A model generated the notes under the pieces. It was not told the DNA's origin and made no database searches. It saw only the letters and a list, made by a program, of their open reading frames with translations. Of a stretch of 58,965 nucleotides of DNA, positions 25,777 to 34,186 are shown in pieces (the stretch's first letter is position 1; each line of letters begins with the position of its first letter). Location of the stretch: the NCBI GenBank assembly GCA_018813065.1, contig JAHJCH010000354.1, positions 1 to 58,965 of the forward strand. Direction: 5' to 3'. This DNA comes from Myxococcota bacterium. GTDB lineage: Bacteria; Myxococcota_A; Bradymonadia; UBA7976; UBA1532. Both the position numbers and the translations under genes were made by a program.

Positions 25777-26375
25777 TGTCACTGGCCCTGAACCTGGCGG
25801 CGGCGTGGCCTCGCACAGAGGCCAACGGCCCTGGCCTGCGCGCGGCGGTCTGGGTACAGGGCTGCACGCTGCGCTGCCCTGGCTGCTTTAACGCCCATAC
25901 CCATCCCCATGAGGCGCGTCAGCTCGTCGATCCCGAGGCGCTGGCGCGGTCGCTGTTGACCGATTCCGAGGTGCGCGGCCTGACGATCTTGGGCGGTGAG
26001 CCTTTTGAGCAAGCGGCGGCGTGCGCGGTCTTGGCCGAGGCGGCGAAGGCGTTGAGCAAGGATGTCATGGTCTACTCGGGCTATGAGTATGAGCGCCTGC
26101 GCGACTGTGGAGATCCGGCCATCTCGCGGCTCTTGGCCGCGACTGATTTGCTGTGCTGTGGGCCATTTATTCAAGCGCAGCTGATCGAGGGCCAGGGCTG
26201 GCGAGGCAGCGCCAACCAGCGCCTCATCCTGCTAAACCCGGCGTTTGATGTGGGGCCTGAGGTGAACGAGGTGCCCCTTGTGGAGCTGCGCTTGGTGGGA
26301 CAGTCTTTGGACTGGACCGGCCCGCTGCGTGGCCCCGATTGGCGCTGGCTGCGGGAGTTGGCGGCGCGGCGATGA
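25776..26375 (+). CDS. Radical SAM protein of the NrdG/PflA-activase type
   Basis: A 199-aa protein with the radical SAM cluster motif CTLRCPGC (CxxxCxxC) in WVQGCTLRCPGCFNAHTH, followed by the SAM-binding LTILGGEPFEQ and a GPFIQAQL segment. Short single-domain proteins of this type include NrdG, which activates anaerobic ribonucleotide reductase, and pyruvate formate-lyase activase. No nrdD or pfl gene is present nearby. Instead it is fused in translation to the AAA+ gene (TGATG), so its target is probably another product of this cluster. It is the last gene; the convergent gene begins 50 bp downstream. Confidence 0.88.
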   Translation: MSLALNLAAAWPRTEANGPGLRAAVWVQGCTLRCPGCFNAHTHPHEARQLVDPEALARSLLTDSEVRGLTILGGEPFEQAAACAVLAEAAKALSKDVMVYSGYEYERLRDCGDPAISRLLAATDLLCCGPFIQAQLIEGQGWRGSANQRLILLNPAFDVGPEVNEVPLVELRLVGQSLDWTGPLRGPDWRWLRELAARR

Positions 26376-26425
26376 CGAAACGCGGGCTTCAAATGAGGTG
26401 GAGTGGGCGAGCGAGGCGGCCAGCC

Positions 26426-27145
26426 TCAGCGCGCGCGAGAGGCGCGCGCCACCTGATTGATCTGCTCGACCGTACCTGCCAGCGCCTCGAAGACCGCGCC
26501 GCCCTCTTGCTGCGGATCGAAGTACACCCCAGCGATGTAACCCACCAAGCAATGCATCGCGTCGCGTTGAGCGCGGCGCGCGTCGCGGAGAGAGAGGGAC
26601 GACGCATCTTGCTGCTGCTTGATCAGCTGCGCTTGCATCTGCGAAGCGGCGAGCAGCTCAGTGTGTGCTTCGTGGAGCGCGGCGTGGACACGAACGAACG
26701 CCGCGCCCATCTGCGCGACCTCATCAGGGTTCATGGTATCCAGCGCGATTTTAACCGTCGTCAAGAGATCATGCGCCGAAGCGCGCGCCATCCTCCGCTG
26801 ATCCGCGTTAAAGAGCTGATCTAACCACGCACTCATAATCGGAAACAGTGGGTCTTGCTCAGACAGCGGCTCATGCATACTCGTCAAGATCTTGTATACG
26901 TTGAAGAAGATCGTCTTGAGCTTCATCTGTTGATCAAAGATTTTGATCTGCGCCGCCTGATCATGGTTTTGCTGTGTACGCCTCAGCTGATCCGCTTGAT
27001 GCTCCGTGTTGGCGATCAGGCTATCGAGTCGCGGGTCTTGGATGTTGAGCTTCTCGATCTGGGCCTTCAGCATCCGTGTGAGTGTGAGGGTCTGCGTCCA
27101 CGTGAACACATAGAGGGTCAGCAGTTGCTTCAACGAGGTGCGCAT
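26426..27145 (-). CDS. Hypothetical helical protein
   Basis: From the ATG at 27145 (MRTSLKQLLTLYVFTWTQTL), preceded by GGAG, this 239-aa protein is Leu/Gln/Ala-rich and predicted to be all helical. It begins with a hydrophobic segment that is too polar to be a confident membrane helix. No family is recognised. The ORF-track start at 27352 would add 69 residues translated from the homopolymer-rich intergenic region. It converges with the radical SAM gene. Confidence 0.55.
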   Translation of the reverse strand: MRTSLKQLLTLYVFTWTQTLTLTRMLKAQIEKLNIQDPRLDSLIANTEHQADQLRRTQQNHDQAAQIKIFDQQMKLKTIFFNVYKILTSMHEPLSEQDPLFPIMSAWLDQLFNADQRRMARASAHDLLTTVKIALDTMNPDEVAQMGAAFVRVHAALHEAHTELLAASQMQAQLIKQQQDASSLSLRDARRAQRDAMHCLVGYIAGVYFDPQQEGGAVFEALAGTVEQINQVARASRAR

Positions 27146-27546
27146 CAGGGAGTCTCCTCCGTTGTGGAGCCCAATGAACCGACGCACCCCAGAAAAGTTC
27201 CCTAAAAAAAACACACCCCGTTTTTTTTTGCGCTTGGCCCCGATGATCACACGCTGGGGTAGCTGGCCCCCACGTGCTCCGGCAGTCGCGCAGATGATGG
27301 ACCTCAAGCGCCGTGAGCTGCACCTGCTGGGTGGCCTGGCCGCACGCGTCACAGCGCGCCGCCTATCAGGCGTGGCCTCAAGCGTTCAACCTCACCCTCT
27401 GCGCTCCCGTCGCGATAACCCCTGATAATCAATAAGCTCGTGGAAAAGCCAAGGTGGCTAAATGAGAAGGGGAGGCGCACATTTTCTGCCTCAACAGCGA
27501 CTCCAAATTGAGTGCGTGATTGATGAGCGCGCCGTGGTCAGAGTGC
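27146..27546. other. Non-coding AT-tract region
   Basis: About 400 bp without a convincing gene. It contains an A8 tract (27204-27211) and a T9 tract (27221-27229) nine bases apart that could fold into an A/T hairpin, upstream of the minus-strand gene at 27145. No known element is recognised. Confidence 0.5.
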
Positions 27547-27886
27547 AAGCGCGCTGCTCTCCCGAGTTTTGGGCAAAACTCAAAACTCAAGCGCGTTGCA
27601 CACCCGCGTTTTGGGCAAAAACTCAAAACCCAAGCGCGTTGCTCTCCAAAGTTTTGGGCAAAACTCAAAACCCAAGCGCGCTGCTCTCCAAAGTTTTGGG
27701 CAAAACTCAAAAACCCAAGCGCGCTGTTCTCCCAAGTTTTGGGCAAAACTCAAAACCCAAGCGCGTTGCTCTCCCGCGTTTTGGACAAAAATTAAAACCC
27801 AAGCGCGTTGCGTGCCCGCGTTTTGGGCAAAAATTCCAAACCCAAGCGCGTTGCGTGCCCGCGCTTTGGGCAAAACTCAAAGCGCG
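27547..27886. repeat. Eight-copy 42/43-bp minisatellite
   Basis: Eight tandem units start at 27547, 27589, 27632, 27674, 27717, 27759, 27801 and 27844, with lengths 42, 43, 42, 43, 42, 42, 43 and a shorter last unit. Each unit begins AAGCGCG[TC]TG and contains the dyad GTTTTGGGCAAAAC, then CTCAAAACCC. Variable positions cluster just after the first 10 bases. Long ORFs run through it in all three plus frames and at least two minus frames (peptides such as QARCSPKFWAKLKT), because the unit lacks stops. The mixed 42/43 lengths shift the frame between units, arguing against a protein. Its role is unknown. Confidence 0.9.
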
Positions 27887-27963
27887 GCGGCCAGGACATA
27901 AAGCCGAAAATGAAGAGATGAATTAACAGGGCTGCCGCTGAGCTTGGCGATGAAGAGAGGACT

Positions 27964-28542
27964 TCACGCCCCGCGAGGCCTGTCCCCCGAGATCATCTCA
28001 GAGACGATCCCACGCTGGCCGCGCTGCTCGCCCGCGAAGACCCCGATGATGTGCGCGGCGGCAAAGGCAACGACGCCCCAAGCCAATTGCTCATGCGCCC
28101 CCTTGATTCCCCCCATGACCGCCTTGGACAATCCCAGGCTGGAGGCGAAGTAGAGCGTTAGGCCGCTGAGCGCCATCACCGCCAAGATCCCATAGACCAC
28201 CACGTAGACACGGCGCACCCAGACCATATGAGGATCATCGCTGGCGCCGCCGCCGTCGCCGCCCCGCAGGTGCATCACAAGCCGCCATAGCAGAAGCGCG
28301 CTGAAGGCAAAGCCCAGGGCGTAGTGCCACCACCACATCGGCGCCCGCACGGCCTTGGCTAATGCGCTGGCCTGATCATCGGTAATCGTGATGTTAAGCG
28401 CAGCCAGCTTCGCAGAGAGGATCTGCGCGTTCGTTCGCCAGCTGAGGAAGGTCTTGCGCAGGAAGAATGTTCCCAGTAATCCGAATAATACAAGGGCGTG
28501 TAGCCAGTGCCACGCTCTAAGCTGTAAGGGGTATTTTTTCAT
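27964..28542 (-). CDS. Cytochrome b561 family membrane protein
   Basis: A 192-aa integral membrane protein with four predicted helices (LHALVLFGLLGTFFL, WWHYALGFAFSALLLWRLV, VYVVVYGILAVMALSGLTLYF, LAWGVVAFAAAHIIGVF) and His residues placed to bind two hemes (WHWLHA, WWHYA, GAHEQLAW, AAHIIG). This is the bacterial b561/CybB architecture that moves electrons from quinol. There are no signs of truncation. Its start overlaps the stop of the upstream small gene (ATGA), so the two are co-translated. Confidence 0.83.
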   Translation of the reverse strand: MKKYPLQLRAWHWLHALVLFGLLGTFFLRKTFLSWRTNAQILSAKLAALNITITDDQASALAKAVRAPMWWWHYALGFAFSALLLWRLVMHLRGGDGGGASDDPHMVWVRRVYVVVYGILAVMALSGLTLYFASSLGLSKAVMGGIKGAHEQLAWGVVAFAAAHIIGVFAGEQRGQRGIVSEMISGDRPRGA

Positions 28543-28946
28543 GATAATGATGATTCCTTATTCTTAAGCCCATATATCCACGATTCCATCACGCTGGTGA
28601 GTGCATCGACGGGCGGCTCCATAAACGTCAAGAAGAAGCGATCGCCCATATCCGCGACGCCAATGCTGCGCGGGCGCACAGCGAGCGCTCTCGGGTCAAG
28701 GAGCTTGGGGCCAAAACAAAAAACAACCAGCTTGGCGCCTTTGATCTCCGGGATAATTACGCCATCTTCAAGCTGTTCGGTGTGAGCGTAATGATCAAAT
28801 AGTCCAATATAGGCGCCTTTAGGGTGGTGTTTGACTTTGTTGATAAAGTAATCACAGATTTCATTTAGATTGTCGTGGTTTGTTTCTGTTTTAAGGATTT
28901 CAATTGTCCGAATTGGATATTTATCCATAAATATACTTTGGTTCAT
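28539..28946 (-). CDS. Conserved hypothetical protein, possible DUF6858-like
   Basis: A 135-aa soluble protein beginning MNQSIFMDKYPIRTIEI, with a conserved-looking core (YIGLFDHYAHTEQLEDG, VVFCFGPKL, LAVRPRSIGVADMG, FMEPPVDA). From memory the pattern resembles DUF6858, a family of unknown function; this is not certain. It is clearly more AT-rich than its neighbours. It is translationally coupled to the cytochrome b561 gene, so a role in electron transfer or its regulation is possible but not shown. Confidence 0.6.
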   Translation of the reverse strand: MNQSIFMDKYPIRTIEILKTETNHDNLNEICDYFINKVKHHPKGAYIGLFDHYAHTEQLEDGVIIPEIKGAKLVVFCFGPKLLDPRALAVRPRSIGVADMGDRFFLTFMEPPVDALTSVMESWIYGLKNKESSLS

Positions 28947-29193
28947 GGCTCAGTCCCCTTTTCTTTGGCTTTATGTTTGTTTATCGCGATGGATTTATTG
29001 ATTTTTATCGTTCTGTGCATCGACGCGCCGTGATCAGCCGCCAAGTTAAGGATATAAGTCAAGAAATGCAATCAAGTTCTTCGCCCCATGCCGCCAAGGC
29101 GGCCTTCGATGTCGCGCGCCCCATGTTCGGAATCGTTGATTCAACGCCGCCCTCGCCCTACCATGCCGCGACGCGTCATCGATGAGGGTCGTT

Positions 29194-30990
29194 ATGCAAT
29201 TTATCACCGAGCTTAAGCGCACCCACTCCGCAGGCCAGCTGCGCGGCGTGGACGCGGGTAAAGAGGTCGTCTTGATGGGCTGGGTCAAGGCCCGCCGCGA
29301 GCACGGCGGCGCCACCTTCGTCGATCTGCGCGATCGCGATGGCTTCACCCAGCTGCGCTTTGACCAAAGCCTTAACGCCGATCTCTATGAGCAGGCCAAG
29401 CAGATCCGCCCCGAGTTCGTCATCGCGGTTCAAGGGCGCGTCGAGAGCCGCGGTGAGATGATCAACCCCGAGATGGCCACAGGGGAGATCGAGGTCGTGG
29501 TGCAGCGGCTGGAGATCTTTAACGCCGCTAAGACCCCCCCTTTCCAGATCCGCGATGACGTAGAGGTCAATGAGGATCTGCGCCTGCGTTATCGCTTCCT
29601 CGATCTGCGCCGCGATGGGATGCAGGCCATCCTCAAGACGCGCTCTCAGACCAACCGCGCGGTGCGTGAGCACCTCTTGGATCATGGCTTCTTGGAGCTT
29701 GAGACGCCGATCTTGACCAAGGCGACGCCCGAGGGCGCGCGGGATTATCTCGTCCCCAGCCGCATCCACGCTGGCAGCTTCTACGCCCTGCCCCAGAGCC
29801 CCCAGCTGTTTAAGCAGCTCTTTATGGTGGCGGGTTATGAGCGTTATTTTCAGATCTGCAAGTGCTTCCGCGATGAGGATCTGCGCGCGGATCGTCAGCC
29901 CGAGTTTACGCAGATCGACATCGAGATGTCCTTTGTCGAGCCCGAGGACATCTACGCGATGGTCGAGGGGATGCTTAAGCGCATCTTTAAAGAGGTCAAG
30001 GGCCTCGATATCGACACGCCCTTTAAGCGTTATACCTATGATGAGGCGATGGCGCGCTACGGCAGCGATAAGCCGGATCTGCGCTTTGGCTTAGAGCTTC
30101 AAGATGTCTCCGATGTGGTCGCTGAGTGTGGCTTCAGCGTCTTCACCGGCGCCATCCAAAGCGGCGGTCAGGTCAAGGCCCTGCGCCTCCCCGGCGGCGG
30201 CGATCTCTCTCGCGGGCAGATCGATAAGCTGGCGGATGTGGTCAAGATCTATGGCGCTAAGGGCCTGGCGTGGATGCGCAAGAAGGCCGATGGCAGCTGG
30301 CAATCGCCCTTCGCTAAGCAGCTCAGCGAGGCGGAGCGCGCGGCGATTGAGGCGCGGCTGGGGATCGAGGCCGAGGACGTGGCCTTCTTCGTCGCTGATA
30401 AGCCCAGCGTCGTCGCCGCCAGCCTCGGCGCGCTGCGCCTCAAGCTCGGTCAACAGCTGGGGCTGATCGACAAGGACGCGTACGCCTTCTGCTGGGTGAC
30501 CGACTTCCCCTCCTTTGAGTACGACGAGGAGGCCAAGCGCTGGGTGGCGATCCATCACCCCTTCACCTCGCCGCGCCGCGCCGATATCTCCTTGATGGAG
30601 ACTGATCCCGGCGCGGTCTATGCCCAGGCGTATGACGTGGTGCTCAACGGCTATGAGCTGGGCGGCGGCAGCATCCGTATCCATGAGGAGGCGGTGCAGT
30701 CCAAGGTCTTCGAGCTGCTGGGCCTCTCTAAAGAGGAGAGCCGCGCCAAGTTCGGCTTCCTCCTCGACGCCCTGAGCTATGGCACGCCCCCCCACGGCGG
30801 GATCGCCCTGGGGATGGACCGCCTGATCATGCTCCTGACAGGCACCGACAACATCCGCGACGTCATCGCCTTCCCCAAGACCCTCAAGGCGAGCTGCGCG
30901 ATGACCAATGCCCCGTCGAGCGTGGATCAGCTCCAGCTCGATGAGGTCCACATCGCGCTCAAGCGCGCCTCGACGCCGGTTGAGGCGTAA
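29194..30990 (+). CDS. aspS: Aspartyl-tRNA synthetase
   Basis: A 598-aa class II synthetase. It has an N-terminal OB-fold anticodon domain (VVLMGWVKARREHGGATFVDLRDR), motif 1 around ELETPILTKATPEGARDY, motif 2 FQICKCFRDEDLRADRQPEF, the bacterial GAD insertion domain (about 285-420), and motif 3 GIALGMDRLIMLL. I chose the ATG at 29194, with GAGGG six bases upstream; the ORF-track ATG at 29182 is the alternative. The GAD domain marks the bacterial type, which may also charge tRNA-Asn in organisms lacking AsnRS; that cannot be decided here. Confidence 0.96.
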   Translation: MQFITELKRTHSAGQLRGVDAGKEVVLMGWVKARREHGGATFVDLRDRDGFTQLRFDQSLNADLYEQAKQIRPEFVIAVQGRVESRGEMINPEMATGEIEVVVQRLEIFNAAKTPPFQIRDDVEVNEDLRLRYRFLDLRRDGMQAILKTRSQTNRAVREHLLDHGFLELETPILTKATPEGARDYLVPSRIHAGSFYALPQSPQLFKQLFMVAGYERYFQICKCFRDEDLRADRQPEFTQIDIEMSFVEPEDIYAMVEGMLKRIFKEVKGLDIDTPFKRYTYDEAMARYGSDKPDLRFGLELQDVSDVVAECGFSVFTGAIQSGGQVKALRLPGGGDLSRGQIDKLADVVKIYGAKGLAWMRKKADGSWQSPFAKQLSEAERAAIEARLGIEAEDVAFFVADKPSVVAASLGALRLKLGQQLGLIDKDAYAFCWVTDFPSFEYDEEAKRWVAIHHPFTSPRRADISLMETDPGAVYAQAYDVVLNGYELGGGSIRIHEEAVQSKVFELLGLSKEESRAKFGFLLDALSYGTPPHGGIALGMDRLIMLLTGTDNIRDVIAFPKTLKASCAMTNAPSSVDQLQLDEVHIALKRASTPVEA

Positions 30991-31042
30991 GCCGAGCCGC
31001 CTCCATACGCTGCCATAGACCTGGGCCTTTCCAGGAGCGAAT

Positions 31043-32671
31043 ATGCAACAACGAGAGTTGGATCTGATCGTCATTGGCGGTGGCGTCAATGGCGTCGGTG
31101 TCGCCCGAGATGCCGCCCGTCGAGGGCTGCGCGTCGGGCTCTTTGAGCGCGGCGATCTCGGCGCGGGCACCAGCGGCGCCTCCAGCGGGATGATCCACGG
31201 CGGCATCCGCTATCTGGAGACAGACCGCGCCACCACGCATAAGTCCTGCCTTGATTCGGGCTATATCCAGCAGATCGCCCCTCACCTCCTCTTCCGCATC
31301 CCGGTGATCTTCCCCCTGCTGAGCTGGATGCCACGGGGGCGGATCTTAAATGAGCTGGCCTTTGTTTATTTCCAGGCCTATGACCGCTTTCAGCCCCTCA
31401 AGCGCGGCAAGCGCGCGGCGAAGCTGACGCGCGAGGAGGTCCTGCGGCTGGAGCCCGGCGTCCACCCCGACGTGACCGGGGGCGTCAGCACCGATGAGTG
31501 GGGGATCGATGTCTTTCGCCTCTGCCTGCTCAACGCCCTCGATGCTCAAGCGCATGGCGCGGAGATCCACCTTTATCATCAGGTCGAGGGGCTCTTGCGT
31601 GATCCCAGCGGGCGCGTGCTGGGTGTGCGCGTGCGCGATCTCAAGACCGGCACTGTTGATGAGCGCCGCGCGCGGATCGTGTTTAACGCGGCGGGGCCTT
31701 GGGCGGATAAGGTGGCGGGCTTGGCCGGGGCGAGGGTGCCGATGCGCCCTGGCAAGGGGATTCACCTTGTGTTGGATCGGCGGATCGTCAACTACGCCCT
31801 GTTGGCCTCCGCCGCCGATGGTCGCCAGGTCTTCTTGGAGCCCTACGGGCAAGAGACGTGGATCGGCACCACCGACACGGACTTCTACGGCGATCCCGGC
31901 GAGGTGGTGGCCCATCACGATGAGGTGATGTATCTGCTGGAGGCCATCGAGACGGTCTTCCCCGCCATCCGTCAGCATCGTATCGTGCGCGCCTTCGCCG
32001 GGGTGCGCCCCACGCTGCGTAAGTACGGCCCCGCGCCCGACGCTCTCAGTCGCCGTCATGAGGTCTTTGATCACAGCGGCGAGGGCGCGCCGGGGCTGAT
32101 GAGCATGGGCGGCGGCAAGCTGGCGGCTTATCGTCTGATGGCCGAGGAGGCCACCGACGCCATCCTCAAGGGGCTCAACCGCAGCGTCGGTGAGCGCAGC
32201 ACGCACACCGCGCCCTTGCCCGGCGGTGAGTCCACGCCCGACGTCGCCGATGTCGCCACCCGCGCGGGCATCGCGCCTTATACCGCCGCGCGGCTGATCC
32301 ACCGCCACGGCGCGCGCGTGGAGGCCATCGTCGAGCGCGTGGCGCGCGACCCGGAGTCGAGGCAGATCGTCTGTCAATGTGAGCCGGTCATTGAAGCCGA
32401 GATCGAGCATGCCTTGGCGCATGAGCGTGTCTCTACGCTGGAGGATCTCCGCCGCCGCACGCGCTGCGGTGGGGGGGCCTGCCAAGGGGTTCGTTGCGCT
32501 CACCGCGCCGCGCGGCTCATCGCCCGCCACGAAGGCGCCGATGAGGGGCGCGTCATCGATCTGCTGGCGGACTTCGCTCAGGCTCGTTGGAGGGAGCAAG
32601 CGCCGGTGGCGGGGCATCAAAACTTGCCTCATCTGGAGCGCTTTCGTTGGCGATTTAAAGGGTTCTTATGA
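31043..32671 (+). CDS. glpA: Anaerobic glycerol-3-phosphate dehydrogenase subunit A
   Basis: An FAD flavoprotein that oxidises glycerol-3-phosphate to dihydroxyacetone phosphate. It is 542 aa with an N-terminal FAD motif (LIVIGGGVNGVGVARDAARRG), a substrate-domain GTSGASSGMIHGGIRYLE, and a C-terminal BFD-like [2Fe-2S] domain (IVCQCEPVIEAEIE, RRTRCGGGACQGVRC), which separates GlpA from plain GlpD. Its stop overlaps the glpB start. Confidence 0.92.
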   Translation: MQQRELDLIVIGGGVNGVGVARDAARRGLRVGLFERGDLGAGTSGASSGMIHGGIRYLETDRATTHKSCLDSGYIQQIAPHLLFRIPVIFPLLSWMPRGRILNELAFVYFQAYDRFQPLKRGKRAAKLTREEVLRLEPGVHPDVTGGVSTDEWGIDVFRLCLLNALDAQAHGAEIHLYHQVEGLLRDPSGRVLGVRVRDLKTGTVDERRARIVFNAAGPWADKVAGLAGARVPMRPGKGIHLVLDRRIVNYALLASAADGRQVFLEPYGQETWIGTTDTDFYGDPGEVVAHHDEVMYLLEAIETVFPAIRQHRIVRAFAGVRPTLRKYGPAPDALSRRHEVFDHSGEGAPGLMSMGGGKLAAYRLMAEEATDAILKGLNRSVGERSTHTAPLPGGESTPDVADVATRAGIAPYTAARLIHRHGARVEAIVERVARDPESRQIVCQCEPVIEAEIEHALAHERVSTLEDLRRRTRCGGGACQGVRCAHRAARLIARHEGADEGRVIDLLADFAQARWREQAPVAGHQNLPHLERFRWRFKGFL

Positions 32672-33753
32672 AGGTCACGGTCATCGGCGGTGGGCTCGCT
32701 GGATCTATGGCGGCGGCGCGGCTGGCTGCCTCTGGGCGTTGTCAGGTGACGCTCTATCCGGGGCGGCCCGGCTCTACGGCCTTGCACTCCGGGGGCTGGT
32801 ACTTCGGCTTCGAGCGCCTCAAGGGCGAGGGCGCCTTGGCGCGGGCTGAGGCCGCCTTCGCTTGCCTCAAGCGGGGGCTGGCAGAGCTGGAGATCGAGGC
32901 GGGGCCGTTTCGGCTCTATGACGAGGATGGCTTTCAACAGAAGGTGGACGCGGCGGCGCGGACACACCGAGGCGCGCTGAGCGAGGCGACGCCGGTGCTG
33001 TGCCTGCGTGGGCGAGGGCGTGACTTTGCGCGGGCCACAGGGCGGCCTCGCTTAGAGGTCAACTGGCCGCCTTCGGATGATCAAGATCGCTCATCAGCCT
33101 TCCTCGCCCGTCAGCTTGATCGGCCTGAGGCGCGGGGGCCACTCCTGGAGGCCATCAAGGCCAGCCCGCTGCGAGGCCAAGGGCTGCTGTGTCCGCCAAT
33201 CCTGGGCGTGCAGGCCGCCGCGCAGGTCCACGCGGCGCTTGAGGAGGCCGCAGGTGGCCCGGTGGTGGAGGCCCTCGCCGACACGCCCTCCGCGCCTGGC
33301 TTGCGGCTGACGCGGGCGCTCAGCCGCTGGGTGATCCGCGCCGGTGTGCAGATCAGCGCCACGCCTTTCTTCGAGGTGGGCCAGCGCGACATCGCCTCGC
33401 GCTTTGATGAGGTGTTTCAAGCCGACGCGGTGATCCTGGCCACAGGGGGTTATCTCGGCGGCGGGCTGACCAGCCAACGGCCTGTGCGTGAGGCGGTGTT
33501 TGATCTCGACTTGACGCCACAGCCGGATGATCCCATCCGCGCGGCGGGGGCGAGGGGCGCTGGTCCGCTCTTCGAGGTGGGGGTGTTCGTCGATGAGGCG
33601 CTGCGCCCCTGCGATCCTTCTGGGCGGGCGCATCATCCTCGGCTCTATGCGGTGGGCGATGTCATCGGCGGGCCTGGGCCATTGGGGGCCTCGGCCCGCA
33701 GTGGCCGGGCGATCTTGACGGCCTATGCGGTGTCAGAGGCGCTCTTGGCATGA
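32668..33753 (+). CDS. glpB: Glycerol-3-phosphate dehydrogenase subunit B
   Basis: A 361-aa FAD-binding protein starting MKVTVIGGGLAGSMAAARLA and ending with a second nucleotide-binding region (LYAVGDVIGGPGPLGASARSG). Size and position between glpA and a short iron-sulfur gene match GlpB, the flavoprotein linking GlpA to GlpC in the membrane complex. It overlaps glpA by 4 bp. Confidence 0.83.
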   Translation: MKVTVIGGGLAGSMAAARLAASGRCQVTLYPGRPGSTALHSGGWYFGFERLKGEGALARAEAAFACLKRGLAELEIEAGPFRLYDEDGFQQKVDAAARTHRGALSEATPVLCLRGRGRDFARATGRPRLEVNWPPSDDQDRSSAFLARQLDRPEARGPLLEAIKASPLRGQGLLCPPILGVQAAAQVHAALEEAAGGPVVEALADTPSAPGLRLTRALSRWVIRAGVQISATPFFEVGQRDIASRFDEVFQADAVILATGGYLGGGLTSQRPVREAVFDLDLTPQPDDPIRAAGARGAGPLFEVGVFVDEALRPCDPSGRAHHPRLYAVGDVIGGPGPLGASARSGRAILTAYAVSEALLA

Positions 33754-33781
33754 TCACCCACTCGTTAAAGCGACACATGCG

Positions 33782-34186
33782 ATGAATTGGAAGCACATCT
33801 ACAGCTATGCCCACCTGATCTTGGCCTTTTGGCTGCGGCAACTGCGGCGCATCTATCGCCCAGGCGATAACGGCGGCGCGGCGCGCTTCCTGGAGAACTA
33901 CGCCCCCGAGGGCATGGCGCCGCTGAGCCTGGAGGCGGAGGCGGCGCTCCAGCGGGCGGGCCGCTGCATCCACTGTGGGCTCTGTGAGGCCACTCATGAT
34001 GATCCCCTGGTGGTCTGGATCGATCACAGCCGCGCCTTGGCGCACCGCGCCCACCTCGACGCCGCCCGCCCCTCGGGGCCTCAAGCAGAGGGCTTCCTCT
34101 GCCCCATGGGCCTCGATCCCAGCGAGCTGGCGCTGATCCTGGCGCCCATGCCGATGACGCTCATCGCGCCTGGCAGTGACCATTGA
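33782..34186 (+). CDS. Short GlpC-like iron-sulfur protein
   Basis: From the ATG at 33782 (MNWKHIYSYAHLILAFWLRQL) it is only 134 aa, against ~400 in canonical GlpC. It has an amphipathic or membrane-peripheral N-terminal helix, one CIHCGLC motif (Cys62/65/68) and a lone Cys107 in FLCPMGLD that could complete a single [4Fe-4S] cluster. The second ferredoxin motif and the CCG quinone-interaction domains of GlpC are absent. Position after glpB suggests it replaces GlpC as the electron exit. It overlaps the convergent DUF547 gene by 26 bp. Confidence 0.72.
   Translation: MNWKHIYSYAHLILAFWLRQLRRIYRPGDNGGAARFLENYAPEGMAPLSLEAEAALQRAGRCIHCGLCEATHDDPLVVWIDHSRALAHRAHLDAARPSGPQAEGFLCPMGLDPSELALILAPMPMTLIAPGSDH

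Noticed and set aside
27462-27926. 154-aa ORF through the minisatellite
   Set aside because: The 42/43-bp unit lacks stop codons in several frames, so long ORFs arise in all of them, and the 43-bp units shift the frame. There is no evidence for translation.
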